In this document: positions 1-8,364 of the stretch, piece after piece
How the letters are laid out: each line of letters begins with the position of its first letter
How positions within the stretch are numbered: the stretch's first letter is position 1
Assembly: GCF_900312745.1 (NCBI RefSeq)
Contig: NZ_OMPD01000014.1
Coordinates: forward strand, 3,224,001-3,288,000
Direction: 5' to 3'
Length of the DNA stretch: 64,000 nucleotides
Source of the DNA: Aquimarina sp. AU58
GTDB taxonomy: Bacteria; Bacteroidota; Bacteroidia; Flavobacteriales; Flavobacteriaceae
Notes under the pieces: generated by a model
Databases searched by the model: none
What the model was told of the DNA's origin: nothing
What the model saw: the letters and a program-made list of their open reading frames with translations, nothing else
Made by a program: the position numbers and the translations under genes

Positions 1-1
1 A

Positions 2-529
2 CGATTTACATCTGTAAGCGGAGCATCGGAGCCTATTGATACTGCCTGGCATTTTTTTGAAACCATGTATCAATCTGGGGTATATTGGAAATTTATTGGC
101 ATTGGCCAACTCATCGCAGGAGGTTTACTCATGACCCAAAGGTATGCTAAACTGGGAGCACTACTTAATCTACCTATAATCGCCAATATATTTATAATTA
201 CCTTATCCTATTACTTTGCCTACACGCCTGTAATTACAGGGTTAATGCTATTCGCAAATATGCTACTGATTATATGGGATTGGAATGCGCTAAAGGTTAT
301 AATCAACCTCCCTCCTATATTTGATAAAAAGAAAAGGTTTGAAAAAGATAAAATCTGGGAAATAACTGGGATCGCCCTATTCCTGTTCACTTTTATCTAT
401 AGATTACTGGTTGACGGTTATGCCCCTTTCTTTTGGGCAGGAGTTTGTTTTCTGGTTGGTATAGTCGGATTAATCATAGGACTAAAAAGAAAACGAATGT
501 ATTATCCCAAAGAGAATACCTCACAATAA
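2..529 (+). CDS. DoxX-like integral membrane protein, 5' end cut by the window edge
   Basis: The frame is already open at base 2, without a stop, upstream of the first ATG at 65. The gene therefore very probably starts outside the window, and the methionine at 65 is internal. The visible 175 residues contain about four hydrophobic segments with short loops (an IGIGQLIAGGLL-type helix, two central helices, and one near the C-terminus), ending in a basic tail. The length, the helix count and the GQLIAGGLL stretch resemble the DoxX/DoxD-like family of small membrane proteins of poorly defined role. I infer family membership only; no catalytic residues can be claimed. It converges on the minus-strand operon ending at 648. 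Confidence 0.6.
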   Translation, partial: RFTSVSGASEPIDTAWHFFETMYQSGVYWKFIGIGQLIAGGLLMTQRYAKLGALLNLPIIANIFIITLSYYFAYTPVITGLMLFANMLLIIWDWNALKVIINLPPIFDKKKRFEKDKIWEITGIALFLFTFIYRLLVDGYAPFFWAGVCFLVGIVGLIIGLKRKRMYYPKENTSQ

Positions 530-647
530 TACATTTCAAAAACGAATTGATCAAACCGGGCCTTCCTGGAAGTTTGTTTACTTATTTTGATGGTTATATA
601 GGTTTAGAAAAGCTCGGTCTGATACTAATACATTCTTTTTAAAAAAA

Positions 648-998
648 TTACTTGAGTCGTTTTTTTATACTACTCATTTTCTTATTCAGTTTTAAAATTT
701 CTTTCATAAGATGAACATTTTCAATTGCTCTGTACGAATCTGGACCTGGAGGTGGCGGTGGATCTGGTACTCCTCCCGGTGGTAACCCTCCATCAGGTCC
801 ATAAAACTGAGGTCTAAATTTAACTAAGATATCTATTAGTAATTGTGGGTCTTTTTCAAGATCAATAATGGGTCCATGCTTTTTTATAACATCCTTTATA
901 ATTTTCTCCTGGTTCTTTACAGAAACAATAAGGTTCTTGTCTCGTATATGAGATAGTTTAGAACCTTCGGCTTTTAAATTTTTGATTTTTTTTGTCAT
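648..998 (-). CDS. Small protein with central proline-rich segment; putative substrate of the upstream modification enzymes
   Basis: I do not recognise a family. I choose the ATG at 998 (116 aa) because the longer frame to 1094 would overlap the end of the dioxygenase gene, whereas 998 lies 22 nt after its stop, as expected in an operon. The N-terminal 60 residues are Lys-rich and probably helical. Residues 67-88 are low-complexity Gly/Pro/Asp with ten prolines, including five in a row (80-84). The C-terminal 28 residues are again basic and helical. There is no signal peptide, so it is likely cytosolic. As the third gene after a GT60-like glycosyltransferase and a prolyl-4-hydroxylase-like enzyme, it is an obvious candidate acceptor for proline hydroxylation and glycosylation. 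That is inference from context. Confidence 0.6.
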   Translation of the reverse strand: MTKKIKNLKAEGSKLSHIRDKNLIVSVKNQEKIIKDVIKKHGPIIDLEKDPQLLIDILVKFRPQFYGPDGGLPPGGVPDPPPPPGPDSYRAIENVHLMKEILKLNKKMSSIKKRLK

Positions 999-1020
999 AT
1001 GCGTTTCAATTTTAGAGTTT

Positions 1021-1617
1021 TTATCGTATTGCTTTTTGTCTTTCCCAGGTAACCAATGTTGTTTTTTTACCATTAATAATGGGTAATCCTGCATGCAACA
1101 TATTATAATTACAATTTCCGTCTGGCAGCAAATTATCCCAGACCAATAACCTTCCTTGTTTTGGTTTGACTTTGATATCTAAATTTTTGAAATGTGTAGC
1201 TCCTCCTTTTTTAGGTCTATTGAGGTATAACAAATAGGTTTTCTTTCGTTCTCCTGCATAATGCTCTCCCCAGGCCCCACTGTCATAGTGATAATCAAAC
1301 TTACCGTGTTTGGCATATTTTGTGGCTTGCCATTGCTCTAGTTTATTTAAGTTTACATCAAATAATGCCGTAATATCTTCCTCTATTTTCTTTACCACCC
1401 CTATAAGTGTATCTGTAAATAACTCCTGGTCTGCACTTTTACTAATCCGGGTGTTACTAAGATGACTCTTATGTATCCTTGGGTCTATTACCGTACTATG
1501 TTTCCAAAAAGAATATTCGAGTTCTTCTAATATTGTCGTACACATCGATGCAGGTACAAAATCATCAATACATACGATTTTATCTTTTTCTAATATTTCA
1601 GCTACAGATTGCTTCAT
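1021..1617 (-). CDS. Prolyl-4-hydroxylase-type 2-oxoglutarate/Fe(II) dioxygenase
   Basis: This 198-aa protein has the 2OG-Fe(II) oxygenase double-stranded beta-helix signatures. They are the iron ligands H110-x-D112 and H175, a 2-oxoglutarate-binding Lys at 184/185, and the prolyl-hydroxylase motif LLYLNRPKKGGATHF at 129-143. The C-terminal pattern VKP-G-LLVWDNLLPDG followed by LHAGLPIINGKK closely follows eukaryotic and bacterial P4H domains (P4Hc), which hydroxylate peptidyl proline using 2-oxoglutarate, O2 and ascorbate. There is no signal peptide. Its start overlaps the last 20 nt of the upstream glycosyltransferase gene and its stop is 22 nt from the proline-rich protein, indicating co-transcription and a shared function. 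The exact substrate is unknown. Confidence 0.85.
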   Translation of the reverse strand: MKQSVAEILEKDKIVCIDDFVPASMCTTILEELEYSFWKHSTVIDPRIHKSHLSNTRISKSADQELFTDTLIGVVKKIEEDITALFDVNLNKLEQWQATKYAKHGKFDYHYDSGAWGEHYAGERKKTYLLYLNRPKKGGATHFKNLDIKVKPKQGRLLVWDNLLPDGNCNYNMLHAGLPIINGKKTTLVTWERQKAIR

Positions 1618-2500
1618 TTTCTATACCATTATCATACAACTTAAGATCAATATGTTTTTCATACTCAATCACTTTCCTATCAGGACCAAGTATAGTATTA
1701 GAAGTCATGTTTGTTGTATAGATTATTTTCATTTTATTATAAGATATCTCCTCCTGTTCATACCATGAGGTATGATCATCCCAATGTGGTGTTCTTGTTT
1801 TTCTATCGTATAAATGCCACCCTAAAATAATATGAGGGTGAAATAAATCATATCCATACGTATATGCCCTAAGACTGGTTAATACCTCGTCTCCAAAAAA
1901 GTAGATCTCTGGATCAAAATGAATTTCTTTATTAAAGAACCCATCGGCAAACAAAAAGTGTAATGAGATGAATTGTGCAACAAGTGGTTTTTTAATTTTT
2001 TTCCAATGTGGAATAGGATAGCTTGTTAATTTAGTGAGAAGTCCTTTATCTCGTTCTAAAGGATAGATTTTAAGAGGGTATTTCATTCTTCCACCAGGTT
2101 CGTTTTCGGGATCATAAGAAGGGAGATATGCTGTGATAATTGGTTTTTTTATACCTTCATCTTTTAAGGCTTTAAACATTTTTATAGTTTCCTCATCCCA
2201 GTCTTTTACAAACCTATGATGAGAATCCAGATATAAAGTATAAGCTTCATTTTTCCATTGTTTCTGGAGTAAATTACGCGCCCAGTTACAACCTTTACTG
2301 TCTTTATAGTGAATATCAAGAATTTCGACATTACCGTAATCAAAAACTTCTTTTTTAAGTTGTTCTTTATTTCCATGTTGCCATGCAATTACGATTCTTA
2401 GTCTCTCGGGATGTTTAGCCTTTTTGTTAAGATCAATCACTGTGTTAGACAGCTCTTTATCCCGGTATGCTGGTATTTGTATGTATATCTTTTCGAGCAT
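1598..2500 (-). CDS. GlcNAc transferase, PF11397/GT60 type (Skp1 hydroxyproline GlcNAc-transferase-like)
   Basis: This 300-aa cytosolic protein lacks a signal peptide. The N-terminal IYIQIPAYRDKELSNTVIDL (residues 5-24), a following RIVIAWQ, GCNWARNLLQ around 70-79 and the metal-binding LYLDSHHRF (D92-S-H94) are the ordered landmarks of the PF11397 'Glycosyltransferase (GlcNAc)' family. Further on, a DGFF-to-GDE segment and a histidine-rich IILGWHLYDR also fit. In Dictyostelium and Toxoplasma the GT60 enzyme Gnt1 adds GlcNAc to 4-hydroxyproline made by a prolyl hydroxylase. Here the gene is first in an operon with exactly such a hydroxylase. Donor and acceptor are inferred, not shown. The last 20 nt overlap the hydroxylase start. 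Confidence 0.85.
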   Translation of the reverse strand: MLEKIYIQIPAYRDKELSNTVIDLNKKAKHPERLRIVIAWQHGNKEQLKKEVFDYGNVEILDIHYKDSKGCNWARNLLQKQWKNEAYTLYLDSHHRFVKDWDEETIKMFKALKDEGIKKPIITAYLPSYDPENEPGGRMKYPLKIYPLERDKGLLTKLTSYPIPHWKKIKKPLVAQFISLHFLFADGFFNKEIHFDPEIYFFGDEVLTSLRAYTYGYDLFHPHIILGWHLYDRKTRTPHWDDHTSWYEQEEISYNKMKIIYTTNMTSNTILGPDRKVIEYEKHIDLKLYDNGIENEAICS

Positions 2501-2833
2501 TATTATGTTCTTTTTAGTTGTATGTTGTATCGTTATACTTATCTATACAACTAAATTTTCATCAAGATACAATGGGTTCGCCTCTCAAAAAAGGGGGATT
2601 TACCTATTAATAGTCAGTGATTTACCCTTTTTAGGTATGATCTAATGAGATGTAACCTAGGAGAGATTAAAGTAGTGGTATGCTCTTATTAAGATGGGTT
2701 AGCCCGACTTTTGAGATCAGATTTAGAATCTATAATTGAATCAAAATATCTATTCAATCATACTACTTCTTTAGTATATTGCAAGTGCATCATTTTTTAA
2801 CTCAAAAAGACGGTTTGTTTAAGCATTTTTCAA
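2501..2833. other. Divergent intergenic region between the GT60/P4H operon and the Crp-like gene
   Basis: No convincing gene lies here. The region holds a G-run followed by two GATTTACC(T/C) elements at 2597-2605 and 2619-2627, spaced exactly 22 bp start to start. This arrangement suits a dimeric or tandem activator. The 17-mer AAAAGGGGGATTTACCT at 2589-2605 recurs in inverse orientation at 13743-13759. It presumably carries both divergent promoters, but I cannot place a clear TAnnTTTG box for either gene. Confidence 0.5.
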
Positions 2834-3394
2834 ATGATTAGGATCAATCAAGAATTATTAGATTTCTTTTCACAACTATCAGAGTCTTCTATAAGTACTA
2901 TGGTAAAAGAGAAGAAATTTATGTCAAAAGAAAAAATTATTATTCAGGGAAAATATGTACCCTCTATCTTTATCATAAAAAGTGGTGTAGTAAAATGTTA
3001 CGTAAACGAGGATAATGGTAGAGATTTTATCCAGGAGTTTTTTAGCACTGGTGAAATCCTTGGAGAATTAGAAATTTTTAATGATATTATTAGCTTTTGT
3101 AATGCAGAAGCAATAACAGAAGTTAAGGGATATGAGATTGATGCTAAAAATTTCTATACCCTACTAGAAAATCACCCAAAACTTAATTTATTACTTTTAA
3201 AAGCATTAGCCAATAAAGTAAGAGATACTGCGATTAGAGCATCCCAACAACAGTCATACCCTATTGCATATAACCTCAAAAAATTAATGAAATTTTCTTC
3301 TGATGAAGCTATGGCTTTTTCTAAACAAGATATAGCTGATTATTTAGGAATAACACTACGCAGTCTTAATAGAGCGCTACATGAGATATCTTAA
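2834..3394 (+). CDS. Crp/Fnr-family transcriptional regulator
   Basis: This 186-aa protein has an N-terminal cyclic-nucleotide-binding-type beta-roll (about 15-120, including IFIIKSGVVKCYV and EILGELEIF), a long dimerisation helix (about 125-150), and a C-terminal helix-turn-helix (about 160-184, KQDIADYLGITLRSLNRAL). It ends almost immediately after the recognition helix, so it lacks the winged beta-hairpin usual in 200-230-aa family members. That C-terminus is common among Bacteroidota Crp/Fnr paralogues. No Fnr-type cysteine cluster is visible. It is divergent from the GT60/P4H operon and could regulate it, but proximity is the only evidence. Confidence 0.8.
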   Translation: MIRINQELLDFFSQLSESSISTMVKEKKFMSKEKIIIQGKYVPSIFIIKSGVVKCYVNEDNGRDFIQEFFSTGEILGELEIFNDIISFCNAEAITEVKGYEIDAKNFYTLLENHPKLNLLLLKALANKVRDTAIRASQQQSYPIAYNLKKLMKFSSDEAMAFSKQDIADYLGITLRSLNRALHEIS

Positions 3395-3481
3395 TATAGT
3401 TAGTATATTTGGTGAAATTATGAGAATCCTGTATAGAAACCAATGTATCATTAAAGGTAAACACAAGTATTAAATTATTAA

Positions 3482-4624
3482 ATGGATAACTACGCTATTC
3501 TTAGCATTATAAGCCTGATGATTGTTTTTATATCATCGCTTTTTGCCATCTTCTTACTAACTGTAAAAACAAAAAACAAAACCAGTAATCGGCTTATTGC
3601 TGCTTTTCTTATTCTTGTAGCTATCGATATCAGCTCTTTTTTCTATCATAGATTTATAGATATGCCTCTTGTGCTGGAGATGCTACGAATGGATCTTCCA
3701 CTTTTCTCTAGTCCGGTACTTTATCTTTTTGTCTTATCGGTTATCTATATAGATTTTAAGCTGAAACCAAAACATCTGTTACATGGCCTTCCATTTGTAA
3801 TGAGTACTGTAGTATTTTTACCCAGGTTTTATTTAGCAAGCCCAGAAGCCAGATATTCATTTTTGAATAACTATATAGATACTCCAGAATCTTTATTCTC
3901 ACTAATCATTGGTCATATTCAGGTTATAGTATATATCGTTGCTATTTTTGTCATCTTAAAAAAATCTAAGAAGGTAATGCTGGAAAACTATTCTAATGCA
4001 ACCACGGCAAAACATAAATGGTTGTTTCAGTTAAACGTTATTTCTGCTGTTATCTTTGTGGTCACTACTTCTAAAACAATATTTAAATATTATAATGATG
4101 ATTTTCAAACCATAAATATTGCCAGGATTATTGTTGTGTTTCTGGTCCTGTGTTTTATATGTTGGTTAATTTTAAAAGCATTGTATGATCCTGGAATTTT
4201 TAGAGGAATCGATTCTAAACTCCTCCCAGTAGAAAATATGATCACAAAAAATGAAACAGTGATCGATCTTCCAGATGATAAAGGAATTCAAGATCAAATA
4301 CAGCAATTAAAAGCGTATATGATCGACCAAAAACCTTATCTGAATCCCACACTTACGATACAAAACTTGGCAGATGATCTGCAACTACCCGTTAGAGAAG
4401 TATCGATTCTGATCAACCATCACCTGGATCAGCACTTTTTCGATTTTGTAAATGAATATCGTATACAACATGCGATGGATATTTTAAAAGATCCTGCCAA
4501 AAAACAGCTAACTGTTCTCGAAATCTTATACGAAGTAGGTTTTAATTCTAAATCTTCTTTCAATACTTCTTTTAAAAAATACGCTGGCACCACCCCTACT
4601 CAATACAGAAAAAACAACTCATAA
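3482..4624 (+). CDS. AraC-family regulator with N-terminal membrane domain
   Basis: The 380-aa protein has about seven hydrophobic segments in the first 235 residues (starting IISLMIVFISSLFAIFLL). A linker follows, and then an AraC-type DNA-binding domain at about 285-380 with two helix-turn-helix units (LTIQNLADDLQLPVREVS and LTVLEILYEVGFNSKSSF) and the closing FKKYAGTTPTQYRK signature. Membrane-anchored AraC regulators of this layout are frequent in Flavobacteriia and probably sense an envelope signal. A pair of spaced direct repeats lies between its stop and the outer-membrane protein gene downstream, which is a plausible target. A paralogue of the same design lies at 61042-62100. Confidence 0.85.
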   Translation: MDNYAILSIISLMIVFISSLFAIFLLTVKTKNKTSNRLIAAFLILVAIDISSFFYHRFIDMPLVLEMLRMDLPLFSSPVLYLFVLSVIYIDFKLKPKHLLHGLPFVMSTVVFLPRFYLASPEARYSFLNNYIDTPESLFSLIIGHIQVIVYIVAIFVILKKSKKVMLENYSNATTAKHKWLFQLNVISAVIFVVTTSKTIFKYYNDDFQTINIARIIVVFLVLCFICWLILKALYDPGIFRGIDSKLLPVENMITKNETVIDLPDDKGIQDQIQQLKAYMIDQKPYLNPTLTIQNLADDLQLPVREVSILINHHLDQHFFDFVNEYRIQHAMDILKDPAKKQLTVLEILYEVGFNSKSSFNTSFKKYAGTTPTQYRKNNS

Positions 4625-4632
4625 TCAGGTAT

Positions 4633-4709
4633 TTGTAAAAAGTCGAACGTTTGGTTGTAAAAAGTCGAACTCATTTTTGGTGATCAAAAGCGTTCGATTA
4701 TTTTAATCG
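4633..4709 (+). promoter_or_regulatory. Direct-repeat operator candidate upstream of the outer-membrane protein gene
   Basis: The 16-mer TTGTAAAAAGTCGAAC occurs twice, at 4633-4648 and 4655-4670, 22 bp apart (two helical turns). An opposite-facing GTTCGA half-site lies at 4692-4697, and a small inverted repeat CGATTA-TTT-TAATCG lies at 4695-4709. The location, after an AraC-type regulator gene and about 65 bp before the next start, suggests AraC-dimer binding. This is inference. Confidence 0.55.
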
Positions 4710-4772
4710 GTCGCACAGGTTGTGTTCAAAAATGATATTTGCTTCATAATTAATCTTAAATATAAAATTGTG

Positions 4773-7157
4773 ATGCGATCTATTTTTATTTCTTTATTGT
4801 TTTTATGTCCCTTCTTATGCTTTTCTCAACTAGAAATCAAAGGAACGGTAATTAGTAAAACAGAAACCATAGCTTTTGCTAATGTTATTTTATCAACTCC
4901 AGGATCTGATGGAGCAGTAATTACGGGAGCAATTACTGATGAAAACGGAAACTTTATAATATCTGCAAAAGAAGGAACTTATACACTAGCAATACGTTTT
5001 ATGGGATATACCGAATGGCAAAAAGACATTGTATTAAATAACACCGTAGATTTAGGTACTATTACCCTCGAAAGTAGTACTACCAGTCTTGACGAAGTGG
5101 TGATTACCAAAACCAAAAAAGTAATTGAACGTAAACCCGATCGTTTGGTGTTTAATGTAGAAAATAGTATTGCAGCCAGTGGTGGAGATGCTTTAGATGC
5201 CCTTAAGATAGCACCGGGGGTTACGGTTCAGAATAATACCTTGAGTATGATTGGTAGAGGTGCATCGCGTGTAATGGTAGACGGAAGGATATTGCAGCTA
5301 TCTGGAGAAGAACTGATAGATTTTTTAAATGCTATAGCAGCAAGTGATATTAAGAAAATAGAAATCATTACGAACCCACCAGCCAAATATGAAGCTGCCG
5401 GAAATGGTGGACTTATTAATATTGTTTACAAAAAAGGAGCACGTAACTCATGGAAAAATACCACTACTCTGGCTTACAATCAGAATACATACAATTTTAC
5501 TACGCTTCGTAACAACTTTTTCTACAACAAAAACAAACTACGATTTTCTGTAACTGCTAATGGTACTAAAGGAAATAATAGAGAAATCGAAGAAGTAGAT
5601 GTCTATTACCCTAATGGTCCATGGGTGTTGGATATGGATAATAAAGCAAATAAAGACAATATATCAGGTCGTTTATCAATAGATTATGACATTACCGATA
5701 ATATAATCGTAGGTGCACAATACCTGGGTAATCAAAATACTCCCGATAATACTGTACAATCAACTACTCAAATTTTTAATGTAACCAACCAACTGGATTC
5801 TATATTGGATAATACAGGTTTTTTTGATAGAAAGGTAAAAAGCCACCTGTATAACCTACATATGATTACTACATTAGATACCCTGGACAGAAAGATTTCT
5901 TTTGATATTGATTATTTTGATTATGATAATACTCTGAAACAAGACAATGTAGTAAATACGTTATTACCAAACGGTGAATTTGTTGGGATTAACTATGCCG
6001 CTATGAATCTATCGGATCAACGTATTGATAATTTTAGTGCAAAAATAGATGTCGAGCACCCTTTTCCTTCTGTTAATTTATCATATGGTGGTAAACTTAG
6101 TTTTATCAAAACCATAAATGGATTACAAAACTTTACAACAGAGACTGGTACTCCGGTTTTTGACCCTATATCTTCCAACCAATTTGAATACACAGAAAAT
6201 ATTCAGGCATTATATGTAAATGCTTCTAAGAAGATCAATGACAAATGGGAGTTTCAACTGGGGTTACGAGTAGAAAACACACTTACAGAAGGCTTCTCAG
6301 AAACCCTAAACCAAACCAATACAAACGAATACTTAAAGTTTTTTCCGACAGCCTATATATCGTATCAAAAAAATGATAATAACATATTTTCGCTTAATTA
6401 CGGAAGACGTATTAACCGACCAGGTTTTAGAAATTTAAATCCATTCAGAATATATGTTAATAGCAATAGTTTCTCTGAAGGAAATCCATTTTTACAACCA
6501 TCATTTACAGACACTTTCGAATTTAACCATACCTACAATAATACATTAACTACCAATGCTTTCCTTAATATTACCACTGATGGTTTTGGTACTATTTTTA
6601 CAGCAGATCAGGAGACCGAAGTACAGGCAGTAATACGAGAAAACTATTATAAAAGTTATAATTGGGGAATTGGTGAAACCTTCTCATTTAGCACACTACC
6701 CTGGTGGAAAAGCCAGAACCAGGTATATGTTCTTGGATACAAAACTGTGATTGATGATGCTATAAACGCTAATGCCGAGGATGGGTTTCAGCTTTATCTA
6801 TCTACGAACAATACCTTTACATTAAGTAAAACCACCAAATTGCAGCTTAACTTTGTATATAATTCTCCGCATAAAGCAAACTTGTTTGATATTAGTGAAA
6901 CCTACAATCTTAATTTAGCACTAAAACAAAGCATGTTTAAGGATAAACTACAACTTTCGGTATTGGTAAATGATATATTAGATACATCGAGTTATAGTAG
7001 ATTAGCCTCTGTAGTAAATGGTATAGAAACAGTATATGCCCAAAATTATAGTCCTCGATTTGCCAGAATATCACTATCCTACACGTTTGGAAATAATAAG
7101 ATAAAAGGTAAGCAAAGAGGTTTTGGAAATGATGAGGAAAGAAATAGAAGTAACTAA
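4773..7157 (+). CDS. TonB-dependent-receptor-like outer-membrane beta-barrel protein with CarboxypepD_reg domain
   Basis: I start at the ATG at 4773 because it gives a clean signal peptide (MRSIFISLLFLCPFLCFSQ). The frame extends to 4722 but adds a non-signal stretch. The mature protein of about 775 aa begins with a carboxypeptidase-regulatory-like beta-sandwich (about 20-105: EIKGTVISKTETIAFANV). A plug-like domain follows (about 130-215, with ALKIAPGVTVQNNTLSMIGRG and ITNPPAKYEAAGNGGLINI), then a long barrel ending in an aromatic-rich SLSYTFG strand. This layout is the flavobacterial 'outer membrane beta-barrel' (OMP_b-brl_3) family; the substrate is unknown. It follows an AraC-type regulator and spaced repeats. 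It overlaps the convergent Lrp gene by 4 bp. Confidence 0.85.
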   Translation: MRSIFISLLFLCPFLCFSQLEIKGTVISKTETIAFANVILSTPGSDGAVITGAITDENGNFIISAKEGTYTLAIRFMGYTEWQKDIVLNNTVDLGTITLESSTTSLDEVVITKTKKVIERKPDRLVFNVENSIAASGGDALDALKIAPGVTVQNNTLSMIGRGASRVMVDGRILQLSGEELIDFLNAIAASDIKKIEIITNPPAKYEAAGNGGLINIVYKKGARNSWKNTTTLAYNQNTYNFTTLRNNFFYNKNKLRFSVTANGTKGNNREIEEVDVYYPNGPWVLDMDNKANKDNISGRLSIDYDITDNIIVGAQYLGNQNTPDNTVQSTTQIFNVTNQLDSILDNTGFFDRKVKSHLYNLHMITTLDTLDRKISFDIDYFDYDNTLKQDNVVNTLLPNGEFVGINYAAMNLSDQRIDNFSAKIDVEHPFPSVNLSYGGKLSFIKTINGLQNFTTETGTPVFDPISSNQFEYTENIQALYVNASKKINDKWEFQLGLRVENTLTEGFSETLNQTNTNEYLKFFPTAYISYQKNDNNIFSLNYGRRINRPGFRNLNPFRIYVNSNSFSEGNPFLQPSFTDTFEFNHTYNNTLTTNAFLNITTDGFGTIFTADQETEVQAVIRENYYKSYNWGIGETFSFSTLPWWKSQNQVYVLGYKTVIDDAINANAEDGFQLYLSTNNTFTLSKTTKLQLNFVYNSPHKANLFDISETYNLNLALKQSMFKDKLQLSVLVNDILDTSSYSRLASVVNGIETVYAQNYSPRFARISLSYTFGNNKIKGKQRGFGNDEERNRSN

Positions 7158-7603
7158 TGAGTATATCTTCCTATCGCACCATTTTTCATCAGCTCATTCA
7201 AAATCAATAATGTTGTTGGATCTCCATGTTGCGCTAAACGATTGATGACTTCTTCAAGATGTTTACTGTCCTTTACATGAAACTTCATAATTAAACAGTC
7301 TTTACCGGTGACTCTGGTGCATTCTACCATTTCAGGATACGCATCCGCATCCAGTGCATCGGTAAACGACTGAAAATTGATTCTATTTACACTCATCATA
7401 ATGAATGCAGAAAGAGACCATCCTAGTTTAGCAGGGTTTACCTGTGTCGTATATCCTGTGATCACTTCTGTATCTTCCAAACGTTGTACACGCTCTGCCA
7501 CGGCAGATGGAGAAAGCCCCACTACTCTACCTATGTGTGCAAATGGCAAACGTGCATTTTCCTGTAAGAGCTCTAAAATCTTCCAGTCTAAATCGTCTTT
7601 CAC
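7154..7603 (-). CDS. Lrp/AsnC-family transcriptional regulator
   Basis: An N-terminal winged helix (KDDLDWKILELLQENARLPF, then the HTH VGLSPSAVAERVQRLE) precedes an RAM/AsnC ligand domain (VECTRVTGKDCLIMKFHV). I choose the GTG at 7603 (150 aa) over an upstream ATG at 7666 for two reasons: family members begin at about this residue, and a TATCTTTG -7 box for this strand lies at 7653-7660, inside the longer frame. It is divergent from a LysE-type exporter, a classic Lrp-regulator/exporter pairing for amino-acid export. I infer that it senses an amino acid and controls that gene. Its 3' end overlaps the outer-membrane protein gene by 4 bp. Confidence 0.85.
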   Translation of the reverse strand: MKDDLDWKILELLQENARLPFAHIGRVVGLSPSAVAERVQRLEDTEVITGYTTQVNPAKLGWSLSAFIMMSVNRINFQSFTDALDADAYPEMVECTRVTGKDCLIMKFHVKDSKHLEEVINRLAQHGDPTTLLILNELMKNGAIGRYTH

Positions 7604-7652
7604 TATAATCGTCGGTTTTTGTTTATAATTAGGATATATTCTCCAGAAAAAA

Positions 7653-7706
7653 CAAAGATAAACCAATGATTTGTTTTCTAGGTCTCCTTTGTTTGGTATA
7701 ATTTTG
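7653..7706. promoter_or_regulatory. Divergent promoters for the Lrp and LysE genes
   Basis: A Bacteroidota -7 box reads TATCTTTG on the minus strand (7653-7660), and TAATTTTG reads on the plus strand (7699-7706). Each is 20-50 bp from its gene start. Neither -33 TTG is at the ideal distance, so strength is uncertain. Confidence 0.45.
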
Positions 7707-7728
7707 AATCAAAATCTAATACAATCCT

Positions 7729-8364
7729 ATGTTTGGCATTCTTAATTTTGGAACCTTTATTTTAGCAGGAATACTGCTTAACCTCACGCCTGGAGCAGAT
7801 ACTATATATATTTTAGGACGTAGCATTTCGCAAGGAAAAAAATCTGGAGTGATTTCTGCTCTTGGGATTTCTTCGGGAGCTCTTTTACATTGTATTTTTG
7901 CAGCACTTGGGTTATCTATTCTATTAGCAAAATCTGCTACTGCATTTAGTATCGTTAAATATGCTGGTGCTGCTTACCTAATGTATTTAGGAATTAAATC
8001 ATTATTAACAAAATCAACAGCTATTGCTGAAGTAATTAAAGAAAAAGAAACAGCAAAAAACTACAAAAAAGTATATATCTCGGGGGTTTTAACCAACCTA
8101 CTTAATCCAAAAGTTGCACTCTTTTTTTTGGCGTTCTTACCACAATTTATTAATCCGGATTACGCTAAAAATGCCATCCCTTTCTTAATTCTGGGGTTAA
8201 CTTTTGTGACTACAGGTACAATATGGTGCATGATACTGGCTTTCTTTTCTGCTAAGTTCGCTAACAAGATCAGAGAGAACAGTAAAGTGAAGTTTTGGAT
8301 GGATAAAACTACTGGGGTTCTCTTTATTTTACTAGGAATCAAATTAGCCTTAAGTAAAAAATAA
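7729..8364 (+). CDS. LysE/RhtB-family amino-acid exporter
   Basis: The 211-aa protein has about six membrane segments and the family signature near the N-terminus: LNLTPGADTIYILGRSISQGKKSGVISALGI, within residues 17-50. A central basic loop (KEKETAKNYKK) is followed by SGVLTNLLNPKVALFFLAFLPQFI, the second hallmark of LysE/RhtB exporters. It would extrude an amino acid or homoserine-like metabolite across the inner membrane using the proton gradient. The substrate cannot be assigned. It is transcribed divergently from the Lrp regulator, which supports ligand-controlled export. Confidence 0.88.
   Translation: MFGILNFGTFILAGILLNLTPGADTIYILGRSISQGKKSGVISALGISSGALLHCIFAALGLSILLAKSATAFSIVKYAGAAYLMYLGIKSLLTKSTAIAEVIKEKETAKNYKKVYISGVLTNLLNPKVALFFLAFLPQFINPDYAKNAIPFLILGLTFVTTGTIWCMILAFFSAKFANKIRENSKVKFWMDKTTGVLFILLGIKLALSKK

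Noticed and set aside
433-642. 69-aa frame on the plus strand after the DoxX-like gene
   Set aside because: It overlaps the end of the DoxX-like gene in another frame and has no family-like features.
999-1094. N-terminal extension of the proline-rich protein gene to an ATG at 1094
   Set aside because: It would overlap the dioxygenase coding region in another frame; the ATG at 998 fits operon spacing.
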